Shown here: positions 25,659 to 33,833 of the stretch, piece after piece
Layout: every line of letters begins with the position of its first letter
Position numbering within the stretch: the stretch's first letter is position 1
Assembly (NCBI RefSeq): GCF_042646165.1
Contig: NZ_JBHRTC010000023.1
Length of the DNA stretch: 64,000 bases
Origin: Microbaculum marinum
GTDB taxonomy: Bacteria > Pseudomonadota > Alphaproteobacteria > Rhizobiales > Tepidamorphaceae
Direction: 5' to 3' (one strand)
Program-made: the position numbers and the translations under genes
The notes under the pieces: generated by a model
What the model saw: the letters and a program-made list of their open reading frames with translations, nothing else
The model's database searches: none
Told to the model about the DNA's origin: nothing

Positions 25659-27932
25659 ATGGCCTGCTGTGCTCCCGGTGCAGAGTCACCTCTTCCGTCG
25701 CAACGCGCAGAAAGGCCGTCGGCCGAGGAGATTCTCCACGCCAGCCGCAATATCGAGGACGGGCTCGTCCAGACCGACCTATCCGTACCCTCCGCTCACT
25801 GTGGATCGTGTATCGCGGCAATCGAAGGGGCATTGACGAAGCTCGAGGGGGTTGTCTCGGCGAGGCTCAATCTGTCGACCCGTCGCGCCACCGTGAAATG
25901 GCGGCCTGGCGGCCCGGTGCCACCGCTTCTACGCGCCCTTTCCGACGCCGGTTACGAGGCCAGCCTCTTTTCATACGAGGATGACGAAGCCGACCCCGAG
26001 CTCGCGAGGCTGATCCGCGCGACGGCGGTCGCAGGCTTTGCCGCTATGAACATCATGCTGTTGTCAGTTTCGGTCTGGGCAGGCGCCGATGAGACAACAC
26101 GCCACGCCTTTCACCTCCTCTCCGCGCTCCTGGCGGTCCTCGCAGTCGCTTATTCCGGGCGCATCTTCTTCCGGTCGGCCTGGGCGGCCGTCAGGTCGGG
26201 CGCGACGAACATGGATGTACCGATTTCTCTGGGCATCCTGCTCGCCCTGGCGCTCAGTGTCCACGACACCCTTCAGAATGAGCCGCATGCCTATTTCGAC
26301 GCCACAACCGCGTTGATTTTCTTCCTCCTCGGTGGTCGAACACTCGATCACTTGATGCGGCGAAAAGCGCGAACGGCGGTGCTCGGACTTGCCAAGATGA
26401 TGCCGCGCGGCGCGAGCGTCATCGCGCCGGACGGAACGAGAACCTACAAGCCGCACGGCGAGATCGAACCGGGTGAGCTCGTGCTGGTCGCCGCCGGCGA
26501 GCGCATCCCGCTCGACGGGACCGTCGAGGTCGGGACCGCTGACATCGATGCGGCGCTCGTTACGGGAGAAGCAGGTCCGGTTGCTGTGACACCGGGAACC
26601 CAAGTCCTTTCAGGCATGATGAATCTGAACGGCTCGCTCCAGATCCGTATCACGCGAACCGCGCGCGATTCCTTCATTGCCGGCATGATCCGAATGATGG
26701 AGGCGGCTGAGCACGCCAGAGCGCACTATAGACGCATCGCCGACCGCGCTGCCGCCCTCTACTCGCCCGTCGTCCATGGGCTCGCCGCGCTGGCGTTTCT
26801 CGGCTGGATCGCCGCTACGGGCGATTGGCATCGCTCGCTGACCGTGGCGATTTGCGTGCTCATCATAACCTGTCCGTGCGCTTTGGGCCTGGCTGTTCCC
26901 ATGGTGCAGGTGGTTGCCGCGCGCCGCCTGCTCGAACGCGGAATTGCCCTCAAGGAAGGCAGTGCGCTGGAACGCTTGGCCGAAGTGGACACCGTGGTTT
27001 TCGACAAGACCGGGACGCTGACGATCGGTGAGCTTCACGTAGCGCGATGCAGCGTCACCGGGAAGGATCTCAGTGCCGCGGCCGCGCTGACAGCAAGATC
27101 GCGGCATCCGGTCTCGCGCGCCGTGGCGGAGCTTGCAGAAAAGGCAAGTCACATCGAGGTTGAAGAGTTCAGAGAGCGGCCAGGATACGGCGTTGAAGGA
27201 CGCGTGGGCGGCGACCACTATCGGCTCGGGCGGCCGGAATGGGCGCTGGGTCGACAGCTGAGCACCGCCGACCGCAGCCTATTCTCGGGAACGGCCCTCG
27301 CGAGGAACGGCAGCTCCGCAGGCTTCTTCGAATTGTCAGACGCCTTGCGCCCCCGAGCCCGTGAGGTTGTCGAGATGCTGCGCGATCGTGGCCTGGCAGT
27401 GGCCATGCTTTCGGGCGACCGCCCCGAGACGGTATCCGCTGCGGCAGCTTCCCTGGGGATCCAGACGTCCCACGCCGCGCTCCTCCCCGAGGACAAGACC
27501 GCATGGCTTGAAGAGCGCCGCCGGGAGGGAGGCAAGGTCCTGATGGTCGGAGACGGCCTAAATGACGCCCCCGCCTTGTCCGCCGCTCTGGTTTCCATGG
27601 CTCCCGCCAGCGCCGCCGATGTCGGCCGGGCCGCAGCCGACCTCGTTTACTTCGGCAGCGGACTGATGGCGGTTCCGGAAGCCCTGACGATCGCGCGCAC
27701 GGCCAATCGTCTGGTACGGCAGAACCTGATATTTGCGGTCTCCTACAACGCGCTCGTGATCCCGATCGCAGTAGCCGGTCACGTCACGCCACTCATCGCC
27801 GCCTTGGCAATGTCCTTGTCTTCCGTGCTGGTGGTCGCAAATGCGTTGCGATTTCCCCGCACCAAACAGCGCACGACCGGTGCCGCAAAGAGAAACATCT
27901 CCATGCTGCCATTGCCGGACAAAGCGCTATGA
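25659..27932 (+). CDS. ccoI: Copper-translocating P1B-type ATPase CcoI/FixI
   Basis: 757 residues. A short Cys-rich start (MACCAPGAES), a heavy-metal domain with SAHCGSCIAAIE near residue 45, membrane helices, the CPC transport motif in TCPCALGLAVP, phosphorylation site DKTGTLT, and hinge GDGLNDAPAL. It supplies copper for CcoN assembly. It starts 3 nt after the DUF2189 gene and overlaps ccoS. Confidence 0.93.
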   Translation: MACCAPGAESPLPSQRAERPSAEEILHASRNIEDGLVQTDLSVPSAHCGSCIAAIEGALTKLEGVVSARLNLSTRRATVKWRPGGPVPPLLRALSDAGYEASLFSYEDDEADPELARLIRATAVAGFAAMNIMLLSVSVWAGADETTRHAFHLLSALLAVLAVAYSGRIFFRSAWAAVRSGATNMDVPISLGILLALALSVHDTLQNEPHAYFDATTALIFFLLGGRTLDHLMRRKARTAVLGLAKMMPRGASVIAPDGTRTYKPHGEIEPGELVLVAAGERIPLDGTVEVGTADIDAALVTGEAGPVAVTPGTQVLSGMMNLNGSLQIRITRTARDSFIAGMIRMMEAAEHARAHYRRIADRAAALYSPVVHGLAALAFLGWIAATGDWHRSLTVAICVLIITCPCALGLAVPMVQVVAARRLLERGIALKEGSALERLAEVDTVVFDKTGTLTIGELHVARCSVTGKDLSAAAALTARSRHPVSRAVAELAEKASHIEVEEFRERPGYGVEGRVGGDHYRLGRPEWALGRQLSTADRSLFSGTALARNGSSAGFFELSDALRPRAREVVEMLRDRGLAVAMLSGDRPETVSAAAASLGIQTSHAALLPEDKTAWLEERRREGGKVLMVGDGLNDAPALSAALVSMAPASAADVGRAAADLVYFGSGLMAVPEALTIARTANRLVRQNLIFAVSYNALVIPIAVAGHVTPLIAALAMSLSSVLVVANALRFPRTKQRTTGAAKRNISMLPLPDKAL

Positions 27933-28132
27933 CGGTTCTGGCGTGGCTCATCCCCATAGCCCTCGCAATGGGAGCGGTCGCTCTTCTCGCATTCATATGG
28001 TCGATGCGAACCGGTCAATATGATGATCTTGACGGCGCCGCGGAAAGGGTCCTGCTCGCCCAGAAGGAAGACTGGCCACTCACAGAGCCCTCGGACCAAT
28101 CCGCCCGCAAGAATGATAATGAACGGCGCTGA
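27929..28132 (+). CDS. ccoS: cbb3 oxidase assembly protein CcoS
   Basis: 67 residues. An N-terminal membrane helix (LIPIALAMGAVALLAFIWSMRTGQYDDLDGAAERVL) with the conserved GQYDDLDGAAERVL signature of CcoS/FixS, needed for cofactor insertion. The start overlaps the ccoI stop in an ATGA. Confidence 0.92.
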   Translation: MTVLAWLIPIALAMGAVALLAFIWSMRTGQYDDLDGAAERVLLAQKEDWPLTEPSDQSARKNDNERR

Positions 28133-28209
28133 AACTAAGAAGGCCAACTCTTTTTGACTATTATGAGAAATCTAGCCTGCGGCACAGCGAGCGTTAGGAT
28201 GGCTCCACG

Positions 28210-28338
28210 ATGAAATTCATTTGCCGGCAAGTCGACTGGATCGGCGCAGTCGCGCTTCTTTTCGGGGCAGCGGTCATTGTGCCCAGCCTCATTGCGCTCA
28301 CGGCCAGTCTCGTCGCGGTCGCAGCCTCGCTATTTTGA
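28210..28338 (+). CDS. Small single-helix membrane protein
   Basis: 42 residues from ATG 28210. A short start (MKFICRQVDWIG) and one long hydrophobic helix to the C-terminus. There is no recognised family. It follows ccoS by 77 nt on the same strand and is convergent with fdxA. It could be a small subunit of the respiratory cluster or a spurious frame. Confidence 0.4.
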   Translation: MKFICRQVDWIGAVALLFGAAVIVPSLIALTASLVAVAASLF

Positions 28339-28364
28339 GATGCGTTCGCCGAACGGCTTGAACC

Positions 28365-28703
28365 TCAGTCGCCCTCGCCTGGATTCGGACTGAACTCCGA
28401 GAGCTTGTTCGGGACGCCATTCAACGCGTCAGCGTCCGGCATGGGATCTTTCTTCCGGGTGATATTCGGCCACTTGTCGGCATATTCCTGGTTCAGGCGA
28501 AGCCATTGCGGCTCGGCCGCCGGATCGGTATCCGGAAAGATCGCTTCAGCCGGACATTCAGGAACGCAGACACCGCAATCGATGCATTCGTCAGGGTGGA
28601 TCACCAACATGTTGTCCCCCTCGTAGAAGCAGTCTACGGGGCAGACCTCCACACAATCGGTGAACTTGCACTTGATGCAATTGTCGGTGACAACGTGGGT
28701 CAT
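28365..28703 (-). CDS. fdxA: 7Fe ferredoxin FdxA
   Basis: 112 residues from ATG 28703; in-frame upstream starts exist. It has CIKCKFTDCVEVCPVDCF and CIDCGVCVPECP, binding one [3Fe-4S] and one [4Fe-4S] cluster, and the long C-terminal tail of the FdxA family. It is a cytoplasmic electron carrier. A perfect 29-nt palindrome ends 21 nt before the ATG, which argues for direct repression by the upstream NsrR. Confidence 0.93.
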   Translation of the reverse strand: MTHVVTDNCIKCKFTDCVEVCPVDCFYEGDNMLVIHPDECIDCGVCVPECPAEAIFPDTDPAAEPQWLRLNQEYADKWPNITRKKDPMPDADALNGVPNKLSEFSPNPGEGD

Positions 28704-28723
28704 GCCCATCCTCATTCCGATGC

Positions 28724-28752
28724 TTAAAGATATATGTAACATATATCTTTAA
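28724..28752. promoter_or_regulatory. Perfect NsrR-type palindrome before fdxA
   Basis: 14-bp arms TTAAAGATATATGT and ACATATATCTTTAA around a central A at 28738, a perfect inverted repeat. The 11-1-11 core fits the NsrR operator layout. It is placed between nsrR and fdxA, just upstream of the fdxA start, and serves as the reference for the other boxes in the window. Confidence 0.8.
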
Positions 28753-28825
28753 GGCAAGCGACATCTCGCTTCGCGGTCCGTGAAGGCCGGATCAGGCTTG
28801 CCCCCGTGCCGGCCCATCGTCCCGG

Positions 28826-29302
28826 CTAGCGACGCATCCCGACAGCCGCAAAATCAGGCCCGCGCGTTTCCTCAACCGGCGGATTCGGCACCCTGAAATC
28901 GCGTTCCGCCAGCATGATGTCGGCAAGGGTATAGCGGTCCAATGTGGTGACGAACGAAGTCAATGCTTCATTGAAAACGTTGGGCAGCCGGCAGCAGCCG
29001 GTAATCACGCACTGATTGCCGGTTGCGAAGCATTCGACCAAGGCGAAATCCGGCTCGGTCGTCCGCACGACCGCCCCGAGATTTATCTTTTCGGGCCGTC
29101 TGGCGAGCGTGAACCCGCCCGATCGCCCGCGAACCCCCTTCAGATATCCCGTCTTCGTCAGGATATTGACGACCTTCATCAGGTGCGCGCGGGAGATCCC
29201 GTAAACCCTCGAGGTCTCCTCGATGGTGATCAGGCGATCGCCGGCGGATCCGGCGTACATCAGCACGCGCAGTGCGTAGTCGGAAAATGTCGTTAGACGC
29301 AT
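28826..29302 (-). CDS. nsrR: Rrf2-family NO-sensing repressor NsrR
   Basis: 158 residues. Rrf2 winged helix (MRLTTFSDYALRVLMYAG, SRAHLMKVVNILTKTGYL, GRSGGFTLAR) and three cluster-binding cysteines in the CFATGNQCVITGCC region near residues 91-104. NsrR binds a NO-labile Fe-S cluster and represses NO-stress genes. Located among nnrU, nnrS, fdxA and a truncated hemoglobin, and next to the palindromes, it is the probable local master regulator. A weak half-site (CAGATATATG, 29451-29460) upstream could serve autoregulation. Confidence 0.9.
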   Translation of the reverse strand: MRLTTFSDYALRVLMYAGSAGDRLITIEETSRVYGISRAHLMKVVNILTKTGYLKGVRGRSGGFTLARRPEKINLGAVVRTTEPDFALVECFATGNQCVITGCCRLPNVFNEALTSFVTTLDRYTLADIMLAERDFRVPNPPVEETRGPDFAAVGMRR

Positions 29303-29516
29303 GTGTTTCTACCTGGTCCGCAACGCGGCATCGCGGCGATCAGCGCGCACGGGCTGGCAAGGGGAGCCGAGAGCGCGCCGCACGCTCGGCGCCTCGTTCA
29401 GAACCTGCCTCGTCTCGGTCGTTCACGGAATGCATGAAGTTCCTCTGCACCAGATATATGATGGATAATAGATGAATCTTATTCTAGAGTCCACTCATCG
29501 CTGACGTTTCCCGACC

Positions 29517-30212
29517 ATGGCCCAGCTTCTCCTTGCGATCCTTCTCTTCCTGACCGCCCACGTCGTACCGCCAGCACCGCCTGTCCGCCGGCGACTGATC
29601 GCGCTCCTCGGCCGCCGCGGATACCTTCTGGCATATTCCGTTCTCTCGCTCGCGCTGCTCGTCTGGATCGTCATCACTGCGAGAAGTGCGCCCTACATGG
29701 CGCTCTGGAGCTTCGCGCCATGGCAGTCCGTCATCCCCGTCGTCGCCATGCCATTGGCGTTCTGGTTTGTCGTCGCCGGGCTTGCCGAGCCCAATCCGCT
29801 GTCGATTTCGCTTCGCCGCCGCAATCCGACGCTCCCGCTCGCGCCGATTGTCGTCATAACGCGGCATCCCGTGCTTTGGGGCTTCCTGATCTGGGCTGGA
29901 GCGCATCTTCCGCCCAATGGCGACATCGTATCCCTCATTCTCTTCGGCGGCATGGCCGCATTGGCCGCAGCGGGAATGCCCCTCCTCGACCGTCGCGCGC
30001 GAGCGCGTCTCGGAGACGAGCGCTGGAAGGCGCTTTCGCGCGGCACCTCCGTCCTGCCCTTTCTCGCCATCGCCTCGCGCAACGCCCGTATCCGGTTCTC
30101 TGGGCCGTTCATGCTGCACACGGCCATCAGCCTCGCTGCCTATCTGTGGTTTCTCCTCCAGGGTCATAGGCTGCTCATCGGTCCCGACCCGCTGAGCCTG
30201 CTCCCATGGTGA
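29517..30212 (+). CDS. nnrU: NnrU-family membrane protein
   Basis: 231 residues, about five to six membrane helices, with the NnrU/isoprenylcysteine-methyltransferase-like pattern (ITRHPVLWGFLIWAGAHLPPNGD). NnrU genes cluster with denitrification genes and are tied to NO-responsive metabolism, though the biochemical role is unclear. It is divergent from nsrR and overlaps nnrS at its 3' end. Confidence 0.88.
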   Translation: MAQLLLAILLFLTAHVVPPAPPVRRRLIALLGRRGYLLAYSVLSLALLVWIVITARSAPYMALWSFAPWQSVIPVVAMPLAFWFVVAGLAEPNPLSISLRRRNPTLPLAPIVVITRHPVLWGFLIWAGAHLPPNGDIVSLILFGGMAALAAAGMPLLDRRARARLGDERWKALSRGTSVLPFLAIASRNARIRFSGPFMLHTAISLAAYLWFLLQGHRLLIGPDPLSLLPW

Positions 30213-31390
30213 CAAATATGCCGACGGCCCTATCGCGCTTCGCGCTCTTCAGCTATGGCTTCCGCCCGTTCTTCCTCGGCGCCGCCACCTGGGCGGCGTT
30301 CGCGATGGTTCTATGGGTCGCGCTGCTGACCGGGCATCTGAGCTTTGCGTCGCGTTACGGCGCCGTTGCTTGGCACGCCCACGAGTTCCTCTTCGGTTAC
30401 GGCGCCGCCGTCGTGGCAGGTTTCCTGCTAACGGCGATTCCGAACTGGACCGGCCGGCTGCCGATTCGCGGCATGCCATTGCTTGCTCTCTTCACGCTCT
30501 GGCTGGCCGGGCGAATCGCAATCCTGTTCACCGACATCGTCGGATTCGTAGCCGCGGCCACGGTCGACAGCCTGTTCCTTCTCGGCTTTTCCGCCATCGT
30601 CTTCCGCGAAATCCTTGCCGGGAGGGATCGCCGCAATCTCAAGGTCGCGCTGATCCTCGTGGTCTTTGCGCTCGTCAATATCGCCTTCCACATCGAGCTC
30701 TACCTATTCAGCCAGCCGCTCCACGCTATCCGTGCGACCACCTCGATCCTGGTGATCCTGATCATGCTGATCGGCGGGCGGATCGTCCCCAGCTTCACCC
30801 GCAATTGGCTCGCGAAGCAACAAAGCCGGCATCTTCCGACGCCCTTCAACGCATTCGACCGCTACGCACTCGGCATCGCCGTGCTGAGCCTCGGGCTTTG
30901 GATCGCTTTCCCGGATCGGCTGCTCACCGGAGCAGCGCTCATTCTGAGCGCCCTCGCGCAAGGCGCCCGGCTCGCACGGTGGTCAGGCCTGCATACCTGC
31001 CGCGAGCCGCTCGTCCTCATCCTGCATGTCGGATATGCCTTCATACCCTTGGGCTTTTTCGCGGTCGGCATCTCGACTATATGGCCGCAGGCCGTTCCGC
31101 CCGCCGTCGCGCTCCATGCTTGGACCGCTGGCGCGGTGGGGGTGATGACGCTCGCGGTGATGACTCGTGCGACTCGCGGACATTCCGGCCGCCCCCTCAC
31201 GTCTCCCCCGACGACGACACTGATTTATCTGCTCGTGATCCTTTCGGTGGTACTGCGCCTGGCAACGATTGTCCTCCCCGACCGGGCCGCCACGCTGCAC
31301 GAGCTGGCCGCCGCCGCCTGGACGGCGGCGTTTTGCGCCTTCGTGGTTCTCTACGGGCCGATGCTCCTTTGGGCGCGGAAAAAGACGTAG
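30206..31390 (+). CDS. nnrS: NnrS-family heme/copper membrane protein
   Basis: 394 residues and about 12 membrane helices. It carries NnrS signatures (FGFRPFFL-type start as YGFRPFFLGAA, WHAHEFLFGYGAAVVAGFLLTAIPNWTG, then GGRIVPSFTRNW and HAWTAGAVGVMTLAVMTRATRGHSGR). NnrS relieves nitrosative stress in denitrifiers. The start is coupled to nnrU; ATG 30218 is an alternative. A second nnrS lies at 59145. Confidence 0.92.
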   Translation: MVTNMPTALSRFALFSYGFRPFFLGAATWAAFAMVLWVALLTGHLSFASRYGAVAWHAHEFLFGYGAAVVAGFLLTAIPNWTGRLPIRGMPLLALFTLWLAGRIAILFTDIVGFVAAATVDSLFLLGFSAIVFREILAGRDRRNLKVALILVVFALVNIAFHIELYLFSQPLHAIRATTSILVILIMLIGGRIVPSFTRNWLAKQQSRHLPTPFNAFDRYALGIAVLSLGLWIAFPDRLLTGAALILSALAQGARLARWSGLHTCREPLVLILHVGYAFIPLGFFAVGISTIWPQAVPPAVALHAWTAGAVGVMTLAVMTRATRGHSGRPLTSPPTTTLIYLLVILSVVLRLATIVLPDRAATLHELAAAAWTAAFCAFVVLYGPMLLWARKKT

Positions 31391-31417
31391 TCCCGTTTGG
31401 CCTGGCGCGTCAGGGTT

Positions 31418-31846
31418 TCAGATCAGGCGGATCTGAACCTCGACATTTCCGCGCGTCGCATGGGAATAGGGGCAGATTTTCTCATGTGCCGTCTTTGCGA
31501 GCTCTTCCGCCCGATCCTTGGCCACGCCGTCGACATGGACCTCCAGCGTTACCGCGAGCTCGAAGCCGCCGGCCTGCCGCGACCCGATGCCGACATGGGC
31601 CGTGACATTCGTGTCGGGACCGACCTGAAGAGCGGCTTCCTTGGCTGCGAGCCGCACGGCTCCCTCAAAGCACGCCGCATAGCCGGCCGCAAACAGCTGC
31701 TCCGGATTGGTTCGTGCGCCGCCCGGACCGCCCATCTCCTTCGGCACCGAGAGCGCAGCCTCGAGCACGCCATCGTCGCTGCGGATCTGGCCCTCGCGCC
31801 CACCTCGGGCGGTCGCCACGGCCGTGTACAAGATCTTTTCGGGCAT
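31418..31846 (-). CDS. ohr: Organic hydroperoxide resistance protein (OsmC/Ohr family)
   Basis: 142 residues from ATG 31846, with the two redox cysteines of Ohr (GYAACFEGA and KICPYSHATRGN). It is a thiol peroxidase against organic hydroperoxides, fitting an oxidative/nitrosative stress island. It is convergent with nnrS. The frame stays open upstream of the chosen start. Confidence 0.92.
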   Translation of the reverse strand: MPEKILYTAVATARGGREGQIRSDDGVLEAALSVPKEMGGPGGARTNPEQLFAAGYAACFEGAVRLAAKEAALQVGPDTNVTAHVGIGSRQAGGFELAVTLEVHVDGVAKDRAEELAKTAHEKICPYSHATRGNVEVQIRLI

Positions 31847-31916
31847 CGGTCTTTCCTCTTGCTGATGAAAAGCGATCTGCGCCCAACCAGGCGGCGTTCC
31901 ACACGATCGGCCCGCG

Positions 31917-32201
31917 CTAGGCCGCAATCGGAGGCCGCCTGATCTCGGGCGCCGCATCCTTCTGCTGTTGCCGCGCCCGCTCCGCGGCGACCGCCATCCA
32001 GTCGCGTAGCAAGCCCTGGTCCTCTTTCGAGAACCGGGCGCGATGCTTCAAATCCTCGAACGAGTCGTCCGGATGGCACCGCTCGTAATCCGCGCGAATA
32101 AGCGACTCGTGGTAGGAACGGATGTCGGAGTCGTCCGGACCGATTGGCTGTCTTACTCCATTGGCTGACATGTAGAGCCGTTCATCGCTCGATGGCATCA
32201 T
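31917..32201 (-). CDS. Small conserved-looking protein, unknown
   Basis: 94 residues, hydrophilic, with a charged helical pattern (DIRSYHESLIRADYERCHPDDSFEDLKHRARFSKEDQGLLRDWMAVAAERARQQQ). No domain recognised. The ATG overlaps the upstream gene's stop (TCAT on the + strand at 32198-32201), so it belongs to the four-gene - strand operon started by the box at 33237. A start at Met11 is possible. Confidence 0.6.
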   Translation of the reverse strand: MMPSSDERLYMSANGVRQPIGPDDSDIRSYHESLIRADYERCHPDDSFEDLKHRARFSKEDQGLLRDWMAVAAERARQQQKDAAPEIRRPPIAA

Positions 32202-32458
32202 CGCTCGCTCCTCGTCTCCGCAAATCTGTCTCTTTCGAGCATTTCAGCCACCGCGACCATCACGCTGATGTCACCCCACAGCCCCGCATTCGCGGCCATG
32301 TAAATTCGCTCCAGCTGATCGAGCCGGCGGTCCCGGCACTCCGTGCTGCGGTCGTCCTGCATCCTCTGCGGCGACGGCCTGGACAGGGCAGGCGCCCCCA
32401 CGCCGCATGCCCGTCGGAATCGATTCCAAACCGGGGTCAGGGCTTCACCCAAGCTCAT
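32198..32458 (-). CDS. Small protein, unknown, in the DUF2249 operon
   Basis: 86 residues from ATG 32458, which overlaps the DUF2249 stop in an ATGA; its own stop overlaps the next start. The coupling on both sides is the main evidence that it is real. The C-terminal part (QLERIYMAANAGLWGDISVMVAVAEMLERD) looks helical. No family recognised. Confidence 0.5.
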   Translation of the reverse strand: MSLGEALTPVWNRFRRACGVGAPALSRPSPQRMQDDRSTECRDRRLDQLERIYMAANAGLWGDISVMVAVAEMLERDRFAETRSER

Positions 32459-32706
32459 GTGCTCGCTCCGCGACCGAGGCGAACGCGCCAGATGTCGGGT
32501 CCCTTCTCGAGATACTCCCAACAAATGCCGCCGTCGCGGACCTCAAGCTGCAGCCTCAGGCGGCGCGGATCGTGGTCGACGATGAGCTGCAGCGTCTCGC
32601 CCGCCGCGAGATGCGTGACCAGTTGAGTTATGACCGTATGCCGAACGCTTGGACTGATCTCTCGAACGTCCACGACCCGTTCCTTGGACAAAGCCTGCTC
32701 ACCCAT
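32455..32706 (-). CDS. DUF2249 protein
   Basis: 83 residues from ATG 32706, which overlaps the preceding gene by 8 nt. It has a DUF2249 fold pattern (VVDVREISPSVRHTVITQLVTHLAAGETLQLIVDHDPRRL, ending WRVRL). DUF2249 domains are small proteins often next to hemerythrin or denitrification genes; the biochemical role is not established. Homologues are at 33522 and 35209 in the facing operon. Confidence 0.82.
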   Translation of the reverse strand: MGEQALSKERVVDVREISPSVRHTVITQLVTHLAAGETLQLIVDHDPRRLRLQLEVRDGGICWEYLEKGPDIWRVRLGRGAST

Positions 32707-33154
32707 GACGGTATCTCGCCTGATCGCCGGATAGACACGCCACATGGGCGCACATGCGCGCCGCGACGTCAGCCGGCAGCAGCCGGCCCAGAAGCGTCTC
32801 GAAATACGGCTTGACGATCCGCCCCGTGACTCCCCGCTCGGCGCACAGAAGATCGACGATGTTTTCGGCAAGCGGTGTCATTTGACGCTTGCCGGCGCAG
32901 GGATCGAGGATCACGCGGATCGCCTCCTCCACACGATCCCACCGCGCGCCGGAAATGTGCGTCATCACATTGCTGATGTGGCCATGCGCACGGAAATGCG
33001 ACACGACGATCGCCGCCAACTCCGATACCGGCAGCTCCGCGATGTCGCCGGCGGCGAGGGAAAGGGGCGGCTCACGAAGCCCATCCATGAGGGCCGCCAC
33101 CTGTCCTGATCCGGCGGCCTGCATCGGTTTGATCCCGCCCACCATCATGTTCAT
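32699..33154 (-). CDS. Hypothetical protein, first gene of the - strand DUF2249 operon
   Basis: 151 residues. It contains histidines (VVSHFRAHGHISNVMTHISGARWD) and a helical C-terminus. I do not recognise the family; the His-rich stretch could bind metal. It starts 83 nt from the palindrome 33237-33265 and is coupled to the DUF2249 gene. A start at Met3, Met4 or Met11 is possible. Confidence 0.6.
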   Translation of the reverse strand: MNMMVGGIKPMQAAGSGQVAALMDGLREPPLSLAAGDIAELPVSELAAIVVSHFRAHGHISNVMTHISGARWDRVEEAIRVILDPCAGKRQMTPLAENIVDLLCAERGVTGRIVKPYFETLLGRLLPADVAARMCAHVACLSGDQARYRHG

Positions 33155-33236
33155 GGCGCACCTCCGTAGGATCGCTCAGCGGCCTCGCCGACCAACCAGC
33201 CGGACCCTCCGCTTCCGTCTCCATTCTCCTATCTCA

Positions 33237-33265
33237 TAAAAGATACATTGACAATACATCTTTTA
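33237..33265. promoter_or_regulatory. NsrR-like palindrome in the DUF2249 divergon
   Basis: 14-bp arms TAAAAGATACATTG and CAATACATCTTTTA around a central A; 12 of 14 positions pair. Same 14-1-14 layout as the fdxA box. It sits between divergent starts at 33154 (-) and 33313 (+). Confidence 0.7.
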
Positions 33266-33312
33266 GCAGGAAGACTGGAAAGCGTGAATGCCGCCTCCGG
33301 AGACGCGCTGCC

Positions 33313-33525
33313 ATGAACCACAACGACCACGCCTATCCGGCCCTTCGATCCGCGGCGCCGTTTGGCGCCACGGCACAAAGTCGATGGCTGCTGCGCGGAG
33401 AAGCAATGGGAAGGCTTCTGGCCAGGGCCTTCGCCACCATGCGGCGGACCAGCGATGCTGGGCAGGGCCGCTTCGGCCATGACCCGCTCTCAAGACCTCA
33501 CACCAAGACAAGGAAAATGCCATGA
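33313..33525 (+). CDS. Small protein coupled to the DUF2249 gene
   Basis: 70 residues, basic, no domain recognised. The evidence is positional: it begins 48 nt after the palindromic box, and its stop overlaps the DUF2249 ATG in an ATGA. It could be a true small protein or a leader peptide that couples translation of the next gene. Confidence 0.45.
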   Translation: MNHNDHAYPALRSAAPFGATAQSRWLLRGEAMGRLLARAFATMRRTSDAGQGRFGHDPLSRPHTKTRKMP

Positions 33526-33776
33526 GTGAGCCCTCAAACACCGCCGACGTCGTCGATGTCCGGAGCCTCGTGCCGGCGGACCGCCACGCCAAGATCTTCG
33601 AGCTCGTGAACGCGCTGGAACCGGGCGCATCCTTCGTCCTGGTCAACGATCACGATCCCAAGCCGCTCTACTATCAGCTCGAAGCCGAGTATCCGGGCCA
33701 GTTCTCCTGGACCTATGTCGAACAGGGGCCACAGGTCTGGCGCGTCGAGATCGGCAAGCACGCCAAGGCGGCCTAA
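33522..33776 (+). CDS. DUF2249 protein
   Basis: 84 residues. DUF2249 pattern (VVDVRSLVPADRHAKIFELVNALEPGASFVLVNDHDPKPLYYQLEAEYPGQFSWTYVEQGPQVWRVEI), one clean domain. It is the second gene of the + operon and is followed by a strong hairpin and a multi-spanning membrane protein. It parallels 32455 on the other side of the divergent promoter. Confidence 0.87.
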   Translation: MSEPSNTADVVDVRSLVPADRHAKIFELVNALEPGASFVLVNDHDPKPLYYQLEAEYPGQFSWTYVEQGPQVWRVEIGKHAKAA

Positions 33777-33784
33777 GACGCCTC

Positions 33785-33816
33785 GACGCGACGCCGGCTC
33801 CGACCGGCGTCGCGTC
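33785..33816 (+). terminator. Perfect 13-bp intergenic hairpin
   Basis: GACGCGACGCCGG (33785-33797) pairs perfectly with CCGGCGTCGCGTC (33804-33816), with loop CTCCGA. There is no T-tract, so it may act as a partial terminator, a transcript-stabilising end for the DUF2249 mRNA, or a control on the following gene, whose start is 2-17 nt away. Confidence 0.6.
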
Positions 33817-33833
33817 CGGTGGAAAATCTCACG

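Noticed and set aside
29450..29474. Possible NsrR box upstream of nsrR and nnrU
   Set aside because: Only the left arm matches (CAGATATATG); the right arm agrees at 4 of 12 positions. Kept as a weak half-site only.
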